Shown here: positions 17,566 to 26,095 of the stretch, one piece after another
Layout: every line of letters begins with the position of its first letter
Position numbering within the stretch: the stretch's first letter is position 1
Source of the DNA: JAXGPP01 sp964436865
Lineage (GTDB): Bacteria; Planctomycetota; Planctomycetia; Pirellulales; Thermoguttaceae
Direction of reading: 5' to 3'
DNA: 46,251 nt
Assembly (NCBI GenBank): GCA_964436865.1
Contig: CAYTFK010000014.1
Location: forward strand, 1-46,251
Program-made: the position numbers and the translations under genes
The notes under the pieces: model-generated
Databases searched by the model: none
What the model was told of the DNA's origin: nothing
Seen by the model: the letters and a program-made list of their open reading frames with translations, nothing else

Positions 17566-19479
17566 GTGCCACGGATGCGGAAGGTTGACGCGGGATGGGA
17601 GCGGGTGCGCCGGGGGGGCCTGTCGCTCGTACGGTGGGCGCGTGCCGGCAACGCTGGCGTCCTGCCTCACGTCGAAAGGGCACCGCAAGCACACAAGAAG
17701 GACGATCCCGACCCCGAACTCGACGAGTCTGAGCGGCCGCTCGACTGGGGGCTGATCGTCTGGCTGTACGGCTACACCCGGCCGTATGCGCGGATGCGTA
17801 ATGCTCTGGCGGTAATCGTCATCATCCGCTCGGTGCAACTGCCGCTTCTGGCGTGGACGATTACAGCCATCATCAACGGCCCGATTACCGGCGGCTCGAC
17901 GCAGGGGCTGGAGTGGGGCGTCGCCGGATTCCTCGCCCTGGCGGTTCTTACGCAACTGACATTCTACTTCCGCCAGCGGTGGGCGCTCGACCTGGGCGAA
18001 GCGGTTGTTCGCGATATGCGCGGCGAGATCTTCGCTCATCTCGAGACAATGCAGATGGACTTCTTCAATCGCACCAGACTGGGGCGGATCATCAGCCGTT
18101 TCTCGTCCGACGCCGAAGCGGTGCGCACCGGCGTGCAGGACGTGTTCTTTCGCACGCTCGTCGGGTTGGGACAAATGGCCGTGGCGGGCGGTCTCATGTT
18201 GTGGGCCGACGGCCTGCTGTTCGCCATTGTGGCGAGCATGATGGGCGTCTTGTGGGGGCTCAACCGCCACTTCCGCCGACGACTCAGCGATGTTTACCGC
18301 GACGTCCAGGAGAGTTTCAGCCGCGTGACATCGAATGTTGCCGAAGCGATCCAGGGGGTGCAGGTAACCCAATCGCTGGTGCAGGAAACGGCGAAGACTC
18401 GCGACTTTCGCGACCTGGCTTCGTACCACGCGGAAAACAATCTCCGCGCCGCGCGGACGGCCGGCGTCTTTCTCCCCATGTTAGAGCTCAACAGTCAGGT
18501 GTTTTTGGCCATCTTGCTCATGGTGGGCGGCTACCGGGTGCTGAGTCCCCCACACGCAATGCCTTTGGCTGACCTGGTTCAGTTTCTCTTTCTGGCAAAC
18601 CTGTTCTTTCAGCCGGTGCAGATCCTCGGTGAGCAGTACAACCAGGCCTTGGTGGCGATGGCCGGGGCAGAGCGAATCCGGCAGTTGCTCAGCCAAACGC
18701 CCGATTGGACCGACCCGCCCCTCGCTGTCCGGCCGACGCAGGTTTTCGGCCACGTGAGTTTTGAGGGCGTCACGTTCGGTTACGATCCTGACCGCCCCGT
18801 GCTCCAGGCGGTGACCTTTGAGGCCTCGCCCGGCCAGACGTTGGCTCTTGTGGGACACACCGGCAGCGGGAAGACTTCGGTCATCAATCTGCTGGCCAAG
18901 TACTATCTGCCGACCTCCGGCCGTATCCTGCTCGACGGCCGTGACACGCGCGAACTCGACTCACACTGGCTGCGGCGGCAGATGGGCGTGGTCCTGCAGC
19001 AAAACCTGCTCTTCACCGGAAGCGTGCGCGAGAACATACGGTTGGGGAGGCCCGAGGCGACCGACGACGACGTAAGGCGGACACTCGCTGACCTCGGCTG
19101 CCTCGACATGTTCGAGTCGCTGGCCGAAGGGCTGGATACCGAGGTCGGCGAGTCGGGAGCGAACCTATCGCTGGGACAGCGGCAACTCGTCTGTTTTGCT
19201 CGGGCCATGGTTGCCAATCCTCAACTCATCATCCTCGACGAGGCGACGAGCTCGGTTGACCCGGCCACCGAGCGGCGGATACAGGCCGCACTTGAGCGAT
19301 TGCTGCATGGCCGGACGGCCTTTGTGATCGCCCACCGCCTGAGTACCGTCGAGAATGCCGACCTCGTGCTTGTGCTCGACGGCGGCCAGATCGTCGAGCG
19401 GGGCAGTCACCATGAACTCCTCACCCGGGGTGGCCCCTACGCCCGACTTGAACGCCAGTCCCGGGGATTTGCCGCCTGA
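17566..19479 (+). CDS. ABC exporter half-transporter, partner subunit with altered signature motif
   Basis: This 637-residue protein starts at GTG 17566, preceded by AAGGCGGGA. An N-terminal extension of about 60 mostly polar residues precedes the six-helix transmembrane domain. The ATPase domain has Walker A GHTGSGKTS, Q-loop LQQN, a non-canonical signature LSLGQRQL (about 535), Walker B LIILDEATSSVD with the catalytic glutamate present (about E559), and H-loop AHRLS. The altered signature here and the Asp substitution in the upstream partner would meet in the same composite ATP site. This is the known pattern of asymmetric heterodimeric exporters such as TM287/288 and BmrCD. It is probably translated from the same mRNA as the first subunit. 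Confidence 0.9.
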   Translation: MPRMRKVDAGWERVRRGGLSLVRWARAGNAGVLPHVERAPQAHKKDDPDPELDESERPLDWGLIVWLYGYTRPYARMRNALAVIVIIRSVQLPLLAWTITAIINGPITGGSTQGLEWGVAGFLALAVLTQLTFYFRQRWALDLGEAVVRDMRGEIFAHLETMQMDFFNRTRLGRIISRFSSDAEAVRTGVQDVFFRTLVGLGQMAVAGGLMLWADGLLFAIVASMMGVLWGLNRHFRRRLSDVYRDVQESFSRVTSNVAEAIQGVQVTQSLVQETAKTRDFRDLASYHAENNLRAARTAGVFLPMLELNSQVFLAILLMVGGYRVLSPPHAMPLADLVQFLFLANLFFQPVQILGEQYNQALVAMAGAERIRQLLSQTPDWTDPPLAVRPTQVFGHVSFEGVTFGYDPDRPVLQAVTFEASPGQTLALVGHTGSGKTSVINLLAKYYLPTSGRILLDGRDTRELDSHWLRRQMGVVLQQNLLFTGSVRENIRLGRPEATDDDVRRTLADLGCLDMFESLAEGLDTEVGESGANLSLGQRQLVCFARAMVANPQLIILDEATSSVDPATERRIQAALERLLHGRTAFVIAHRLSTVENADLVLVLDGGQIVERGSHHELLTRGGPYARLERQSRGFAA

Positions 19480-19505
19480 ACGGCGATGCACCGGCCGACA
19501 AACGA

Positions 19506-19877
19506 TTAGTGCATCCCCAGCGGTAGATAGTAGAGCACGTCCGCCCATTCCTCGCGTTCGCTGGCCGAGTACACCAGTACCAGGTCGTTCAGAATCGAAC
19601 TTGCCGACTGGTTCGTAGCTACCACCAGTACACCCCACGTGTGATGGCCCGCGCTGAGATGTCGCCCAATCCAATCGGGAAATGTCGAGCGATCAGCGGT
19701 AATGAGAATCATTTGCCGCTGTTCGCAATAGGCAAGAAGCTCCAGGTCGGATACGCCCTTGGCGGGAGCATCGCCTTCGCCCACCCGAGCAACAACAACC
19801 TCCGGCAATCGTCGACGGAGGCCACGCGCCAATGCAGCCGGAACGCACTCGTCAAGCAGGAACTGGCAGCGGCTCAT
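19506..19877 (-). CDS. DUF5615 PIN-like protein (putative toxin)
   Basis: The 123-residue protein starts at ATG 19877, which overlaps the stop of the upstream DUF433 gene (ATGA). It has the DUF5615/PIN-like layout: LLDECV with D9 near the N-terminus, SDLELL with D44, and ILITADRSTFP with D62, the acidic residues expected to bind metal in PIN-like nucleases. Genes of this family regularly follow DUF433 genes and are regarded as VapC-like toxin candidates. No experiment on this pair is implied. It is convergent with the ABC exporter operon, 26 bases away. Confidence 0.8.
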   Translation of the reverse strand: MSRCQFLLDECVPAALARGLRRRLPEVVVARVGEGDAPAKGVSDLELLAYCEQRQMILITADRSTFPDWIGRHLSAGHHTWGVLVVATNQSASSILNDLVLVYSASEREEWADVLYYLPLGMH

Positions 19878-20197
19878 CCCGCGGCCCGCTTCTGTGCAAG
19901 CTGCCGAAGACGCCGGGCGGGTTCTGGAATTACGATTTCTTCTTGGGCCTTTCGTGCCGTGAGCGCCCGTCGTTGCCAATTCGCCAGGTACTCGTCAACC
20001 TCGTTCCGATTGCGCAGGTACCAGGCGATCACTCCATACACCTGGTCGAGCGTTGTCGTCGGATAATCGAGCGAGATTTCTTCCGGAAGCCGTCCCGCAA
20101 GATAGGCTGTCAGTATGTGCTCGACGCCCACGCGAGTAGCGCGAACTCGCAAATCGTCGGGGGCGTGGGCTTCGATGTAGCGGTCGTCGTCCAACAT
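19874..20197 (-). CDS. DUF433 family protein (putative antitoxin)
   Basis: This 107-residue protein (start MLDDDRYIEAHAPDDLRV at 20197; a further upstream start is possible) has the DUF433 core: IEAHAPDDLRVRATRVGVEHILTAYL would be the strand-turn-helix region and LPEEISLDYPTTTLDQVYGVIAWYL the second DNA-binding-like helical part. It precedes, and overlaps by four bases, a DUF5615 PIN-like gene. This is the usual antitoxin-first order with translational coupling. The DUF433 protein probably neutralises the partner and represses their shared promoter. A basic C-terminal tail follows. Confidence 0.8.
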   Translation of the reverse strand: MLDDDRYIEAHAPDDLRVRATRVGVEHILTAYLAGRLPEEISLDYPTTTLDQVYGVIAWYLRNRNEVDEYLANWQRRALTARKAQEEIVIPEPARRLRQLAQKRAAG

Positions 20198-20424
20198 GGC
20201 TCTGCCACCCGAGTGAAGATTGGTGCCGTGCACTACTATGGTCCGCCAGCATTGGCAATGAACCGGACTCCATCGCGGCTGGGGTCAAGGCCGGACCCCT
20301 TGCTCCCCGGCTCATTCGCCAAGCAAACGCCAATTAATAGTACATGCCGAGATTCTCGGTTTCAATCTCTGGAAATCCGCTCTGGTTTTTGCGTTTGTGC
20401 TGCGTTCGACGAAGTCTTGTCGCT

Positions 20425-21417
20425 CTACGGCTTTCTCGCGATCACGATCGAATTCATGTCGCTGGTCTTCACTGCCAGTCGGGGGTCGACAAAGCCGACT
20501 GCCTCGAGATCCTCGGCGAATTCCTGGAAAGTGAAGGTCCCGCCGGTTTCCGTTCCCGCGAGCATGTTGATGGCGAACATCGCCCCTTCGACAGGCGCGG
20601 TCCGCGAGGGCTCCATAACGATGTCGCGGATGGCAATTCGGCCGCCCGGTTCCAGCGCGCGGAACACCTTGGCGAATAGCTCGCGGTTGTGCCTGCGCGA
20701 GTGCTGGTGCACAATCGCGCTCACCCACGCAAAGTCCGCGCCGGTAGGCAACTCGTCGACATAGAAATCGCCAGGCGCGAACCGCACCCGGTCAAAGAAC
20801 TCGGTTCCCTTGAACCTCTCTTGCGCCTGACCGATTGCGTCCGGCAGGTCGAAGATGGTCGCCTTCGCACCGGGCGTCGCCCGCAATAGCGCCATCGTCC
20901 ATGTACCCGAGGCGCCTCCCACGTCAAGCGCGTGCTTGAAATCGAGCGGCCCCATCGTGGCGACTACCTGGTCGGCCACCGGGGCATTGATGGCGTGCAT
21001 CGCGGCGACGAAAGCGGCGCGGTCGGCCGCCGGTCCCCGAATGCTCGCCGGCCGCGGCGCCGGGATGCCCGCCCTAACCGTCCACGCCAGTTGCGACCAC
21101 CCGCGCAAAATGACCATGCGGTGCCGAATCATCGGCAGCGTCGTCTCCGGGCAATCGTCCACCAGATAGGGTGCAATCGCCTCGGGTACGGAATAGGTTT
21201 CACCCTGTTTGTCCAGCACCTCCAGCGCCACCAGGGCGTCCAGGAGGATGGTGATTCCGCGGAGATCGGCGTCAAGCCGCTCCGCCGCACGCTGGGCCGT
21301 CATGGGCTCGTCGCGTAGCCGGGTGAACAGGTCGAGTTCTGCAGCGGCTCCCAAGACGCAGGCTGGACCGAAGCCGGCCGACAACTCCAGGATCCGCTCT
21401 CGTTCGGGCGAGTTCAT
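20425..21417 (-). CDS. SAM-dependent O-methyltransferase (winged-helix dimerisation type)
   Basis: The 330-residue protein resembles the acetylserotonin/hydroxyneurosporene O-methyltransferase group. The N-terminal winged-helix dimerisation domain spans about 1-100 (ACVLGAAAELDLFTRL). The Rossmann methyltransferase domain follows, with the SAM glycine motif ALDVGGASGTWTMALL at about 165-180, acidic IFDLPDAI, and the RIAIRDIVMEP motif in the C-terminal half. These enzymes methylate hydroxyl groups of small molecules; the substrate cannot be told. It stands alone, in the same direction as the DUF433/DUF5615 pair but separated from it by about 230 bases without a gene. Confidence 0.9.
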   Translation of the reverse strand: MNSPERERILELSAGFGPACVLGAAAELDLFTRLRDEPMTAQRAAERLDADLRGITILLDALVALEVLDKQGETYSVPEAIAPYLVDDCPETTLPMIRHRMVILRGWSQLAWTVRAGIPAPRPASIRGPAADRAAFVAAMHAINAPVADQVVATMGPLDFKHALDVGGASGTWTMALLRATPGAKATIFDLPDAIGQAQERFKGTEFFDRVRFAPGDFYVDELPTGADFAWVSAIVHQHSRRHNRELFAKVFRALEPGGRIAIRDIVMEPSRTAPVEGAMFAINMLAGTETGGTFTFQEFAEDLEAVGFVDPRLAVKTSDMNSIVIARKP

Positions 21418-21590
21418 ATCAGTCTCACCGGGGGGGCTGTTGAATCTGCGAACCGCTTGTGACGACTCTAGCGGTCCGGCCGCCCGCGGACCAGTCCCGC
21501 CTGAGGGGTACGGGAGAATGGCGAGGGATGAATGTTGGAGGTTGAATTAGAATGGATTGCAGCCAGTCGTCCTTCGAGGAGAAGCGTGTC

Positions 21591-22556
21591 GTGCGAACAC
21601 TGATAGTGCTTTTGGGGATGTGGTGCTGGTTGGCGGGAGCCCTGCCGGCAGCGGGGCAGTTTCAACAGGATGCCGACCTTGGCGACGCGACCGTCCAGAA
21701 GTGGCGGATCGGCATGATCATAACGGCCACCGGTACATGCCGCGCGATCAGCGGCAACGTGGCGGTGCCCGATCAGTGGCCGGAGCAATCGGTCGAGATC
21801 GTCGACGAGCAGATCCCGCCCGGTGTGGATGTCAAGTACGAGACTATGGCGGGCACGCTCAAGCAGATGATCATCAAGATCACGGAGATGGAGGCGGGCG
21901 AGCAGGCCAAAGTGCTGGTCACGTTCGCGGTTCGACGATCGATGCAACTCCCGCCCAGCAACCCGGCCCAGTTCTTGCTGCCCGATGCCCGCGCACTCGA
22001 CCGCCCGATGCGCGAGTACCTCAAACCGAGCCCGTACATCGAGAGCACCCATCCGAAGATCAAGGCCTTGGCGCGGCAAATCGGTTCCGACGCGCCGACG
22101 GCATGGCAACGGGTGGAGGCGATCTATGACTGGGTGCGGGCAAAAGTCGAGTACCAGGACGTGCCGCTCAAAGGCGCCCTGAAGGCGTTGGAGGACGGCA
22201 CGGGCGATTGCGACGAACTGTCGTCGCTGTTCATCGCCATTTGCCGTGCAGCAGGCGTACCGGCGCGTACGGTACGGGTGCCCGGCCACTGCTACCCCGA
22301 GTTCTACCTGGTCGACGCGAATGGAGGCGGGAGATGGTTCCCCTGTCAGGCAGCCGGCGATCGGGCCTTCGGGGGCATGCCCGATCCACGGCCCATTCTT
22401 CAGAAGGGCGACAATATTCCATTCCGCGATCTGGGAAGCCGGCGGCTCTCGCGCGAACGATTTCTGCCGGAGACACTCGTTGGCGTCCCACTTATCCGCG
22501 GCCAGATCCCGCAGGTTCAAATCATTTGCGAGCAGGTCGAAGAACAAGCACCTTGA
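21591..22556 (+). CDS. Exported transglutaminase-like cysteine protein, catalytic triad intact
   Basis: GTG 21591 is preferred because GAGGAGAAG (21576-21584) sits six bases upstream and the product begins directly with a signal peptide (MRTLIVLLGMWCWLAGALPA, cleaved after AAG or nearby). An ATG at 21552 with its own GGAGG is a possible alternative. In the 321-residue product the transglutaminase-like core occupies about 150-260: Cys207 in GTGDCDEL, His233 in VPGHCYPEF and Asp242 in YLVDANG form the papain-like triad. The region before it (30-130) is beta-rich. Members of this superfamily act as proteases, peptide deamidases or cross-linkers; the activity here is unknown. The start codon of the next gene, its inactive paralog, lies 16 bases downstream. 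Confidence 0.85.
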   Translation: MRTLIVLLGMWCWLAGALPAAGQFQQDADLGDATVQKWRIGMIITATGTCRAISGNVAVPDQWPEQSVEIVDEQIPPGVDVKYETMAGTLKQMIIKITEMEAGEQAKVLVTFAVRRSMQLPPSNPAQFLLPDARALDRPMREYLKPSPYIESTHPKIKALARQIGSDAPTAWQRVEAIYDWVRAKVEYQDVPLKGALKALEDGTGDCDELSSLFIAICRAAGVPARTVRVPGHCYPEFYLVDANGGGRWFPCQAAGDRAFGGMPDPRPILQKGDNIPFRDLGSRRLSRERFLPETLVGVPLIRGQIPQVQIICEQVEEQAP

Positions 22557-22572
22557 GATGTCTGAGGCAACG

Positions 22573-23514
22573 ATGAAGAAGACATTACTTGCAGTCCTCG
22601 CGTGTTTGCTCGCGTGCGGCACCGCTCGGGCGCAGTTCCAGGAGGCCGAGCCGGGCGGGCCTCGGCTGGGTGAACCGGCGACTTCGAAGTGGCAGGCGGG
22701 CCTGGTTGTCCGGGCCGGCAACGGGGCGTGCCGCGGCATCGTAGGGACAGCGGCCGTGCCCATCGACTGGCCCGAGCAGCAGGTAATCGTGGCCGATGAA
22801 GAGATCACGCCGACGGCAAAGATGAGCTATCGTGCCGTCGGAGCGACAGCGAAGCTGATGGTGGTCAGCATCCCCTTCCTGCAGCCCCGCGAGGAAGGCC
22901 GGGCCCTGGTGACGCTCGAGGTTCGCCGCAGTTCCCAGCTTCCGCCGGAAGACACGAGCGGCTACACCGTCGCACCGGAACGGAAGCTGGAGCGGTCGGT
23001 GCGGCCCTACCTGGGCCCGAGTCCGCAGATTGAAAATCGCCACCCGAGAATTCAGAAGTTGGCCCGCGAACTGGCTTCACCCGGACACAAGGGGTGGGAG
23101 CACGTGGCGGCGATCTTCGACTGGGTCCGCAACAACGTGAAGAAGACCACCGGCAAGAATGTCGGCGCTGCCGCGGCGATTACCACCGGGCAGGGAACCC
23201 ACGAGGACATCGCATCGGCGTTCATTGCCCTCTGCCGGGCGAGCGGCATCCCAGCCCGCACTGTCTGGGTGCCCGCCTACTGCTACGCCGAGTTCTACTT
23301 GTTCGACGCCGAAGGCAAAGGCCACTGGTTTCCGGCCGACGTGGCGGGCAACGCCGAACTGGGGGCCAGCACCGAAACGCGTCCCATTTTGTTCAAGGGT
23401 GACAACTACCGACCGCCGCACGACGACAACGACATCCAGCGATTTCCCGCTGAATATCTCACCGGCAAGGGCGGCTCGCCCGACTACGACTTCGTCCGCA
23501 AGCTGGTCGATTAA
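22573..23514 (+). CDS. Exported transglutaminase-like pseudoenzyme (paralog lacking catalytic Cys and His)
   Basis: The 313-residue product of ATG 22573 (an in-frame ATG at 22558 is an alternative) aligns along its length with the upstream protein, sharing for example PEQ/DEE/KLMVV blocks and R-RRS-QLPP. A signal sequence is present (MKKTLLAVLACLLACGTARA); the LLAC at 12-15 could also be a lipobox. At the catalytic positions the Cys is His210 (GQGTHEDI) and the His is Tyr236 (VPAYCYAEF), while Asp245 remains (LFDAEG). The fold is kept but the triad is destroyed, so it cannot work as a transglutaminase or protease by the known mechanism. It may bind the same substrate or regulate its neighbour. 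Confidence 0.85.
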   Translation: MKKTLLAVLACLLACGTARAQFQEAEPGGPRLGEPATSKWQAGLVVRAGNGACRGIVGTAAVPIDWPEQQVIVADEEITPTAKMSYRAVGATAKLMVVSIPFLQPREEGRALVTLEVRRSSQLPPEDTSGYTVAPERKLERSVRPYLGPSPQIENRHPRIQKLARELASPGHKGWEHVAAIFDWVRNNVKKTTGKNVGAAAAITTGQGTHEDIASAFIALCRASGIPARTVWVPAYCYAEFYLFDAEGKGHWFPADVAGNAELGASTETRPILFKGDNYRPPHDDNDIQRFPAEYLTGKGGSPDYDFVRKLVD

Positions 23515-23523
23515 GGCCCAACC

Positions 23524-23559
23524 AAAAACCGCCGGCGTCCCATCATGGAACGCCGGCGG
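23524..23559 (-). terminator. Rho-independent terminator of groESL
   Basis: Read on the minus strand, the 10-bp perfect stem CCGCCGGCGT / ACGCCGGCGG with an 11-base loop is followed at once by TTTTTGG. It lies about 165 bases after the groEL stop. Outer arms GCCCAAC / GTTGGGC extend the pairing on either side of the T-run. On the plus strand there is no T-run, so it does not serve the transglutaminase genes as an intrinsic terminator. Confidence 0.75.
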
Positions 23560-23688
23560 GTTGGGCAGATGGCACGCGGTGTTCGGGTGTCCTGCTAGCC
23601 CCGGAGAACCGCCTGCTTATCGGATTGGGATGAACTCTGCATTCGATGGGGCACGGTTGGAATCGCCCCAGCCTGTGCTTCGTCTATC

Positions 23689-23722
23689 CTTCAGTCATTC
23701 GTCATTCGCTATCCGACATTGT
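23689..23722. repeat. Degenerate heptamer-period repeat, locus 1
   Basis: TCATTCG occurs twice in tandem (23695-23708), followed by CTATCCG and ACATTGT, giving a 7-base period. It lies between the groEL stop and its terminator. It resembles three other intergenic loci in this window. Confidence 0.55.
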
Positions 23723-23726
23723 ACTT

Positions 23727-25346
<1,620 letters not shown>

Positions 25347-25371
25347 GAGCTATGTTCTCCTTCTTGTATGC

Positions 25372-25710
25372 CTAGCCGATCACCGCCAGAATGTCGCTCT
25401 CATGCATCAGCAGGAGTTCCCGGTCGCCGACGCGGAATTCCTCGCCCGCATAGGAGGTGAACAGCACGCGGTCCCCCACCTTGACCTGGAACGGCGTACG
25501 GGTGCCGTTCTCGAGCATGCGGCCGTCGCCGACGCTGACGATCTTGCCACGGGCAGGCTTGTTCTTGGCCGTGTCGGGCAGCACGATTCCGCCGGAGGTG
25601 ATCGTTTCCGACTCTTCCCGTTCGACCACCACACGGTCGCCCAGCGGCTGGAGTTGGAAGTCCTCGCCACCTTTCTTCGTGGGAGCGGTCTCCGCCTTCT
25701 TCTTCGCCAT
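25372..25710 (-). CDS. groES: Co-chaperonin GroES (Hsp10), N-terminally extended
   Basis: The 112-residue protein has the GroES fold: LQPLGDRVVVEREE, the mobile-loop region ESETITSGGIVLP that docks on GroEL, ARGKIVSVGDGR, KVGDRVLFTSYAGEE and the closing HESDILAVIG. About 20 Lys/Ala/Thr-rich residues (MAKKKAETAPTKKGGEDFQL) precede the usual start of the family, an unusual extension. A GGAGG site lies about 11 bases upstream. It is first in a two-gene operon with groEL. Confidence 0.97.
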   Translation of the reverse strand: MAKKKAETAPTKKGGEDFQLQPLGDRVVVEREESETITSGGIVLPDTAKNKPARGKIVSVGDGRMLENGTRTPFQVKVGDRVLFTSYAGEEFRVGDRELLLMHESDILAVIG

Positions 25711-26095
25711 AACTTCGATAGCCTCCGTTGTTTCGAGGATGGATGCTGCTCGGGGGCGCTCATGCGCCAGCCGCGGTCTCGGCCGCCTGGCAGGGCAGCG
25801 ATAGCCAGCAGCGGCAGGAGCGACTCAGGCAAATTGGCCTGCCAGTTCTGCGCACCGTCGGCGCTTGGCCACGTGGGAAAGCAACCCGCGCGCCAAACTG
25901 TCGCCGCAACGCAAGCCTCTGTTGTAAAACGAGTTGCGTGATGGGATGCTGCCCAGGTCTTCTCCCGCCAACCGCCATGTCCGACGGAAATCCCGCTTCC
26001 ACCCCATAACCGGCTGCCAATTTGGCAGCGAGTCGGGCTCTGGCCAATGGGCTGCTGGTCGGAGTCTTGCCGGATCCGGCCAAGTCGTGGAAATG
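25711..26095. other. Intergenic region upstream of groES (385 bases)
   Basis: This region lies between the stop of the sugar-acid dehydratase gene and groES, both on the minus strand. It must contain the groESL promoter unless the genes are co-transcribed. No CIRCE element (TTAGCACTC/GAGTGCTAA) and no convincing sigma32 or sigma70 promoter was found. The only clear structure is the CTGCCAA-T-TTGGCAG palindrome at 26015-26029. Confidence 0.5.
26015..26029. promoter_or_regulatory. 15-bp palindrome, possible operator
   Basis: CTGCCAATTTGGCAG is a perfect inverted repeat of 7-base arms around one central T. It lies 67 bases after the dehydratase stop and about 300 bases upstream of groES. No T-run follows on either strand, so it is not an obvious terminator. 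A protein-binding site is possible but unproven. Confidence 0.3.

Noticed and set aside
16924..18429. 501-codon minus-strand open frame
   Set aside because: It runs opposite the two ABC exporter genes and shows no domain; the plus-strand motifs are unmistakable.
23515..23570. Hairpin as plus-strand terminator of the transglutaminase pair
   Set aside because: The T-run is only on the minus strand, where it follows groEL.
25825..26007. 60-codon minus-strand frame between the dehydratase and groES
   Set aside because: It has no ribosome-binding site, and its basic low-complexity translation resembles no protein family I know.
25711..26095. CIRCE element for HrcA control of groESL
   Set aside because: No TTAGCACTC/GAGTGCTAA or close variant was found.
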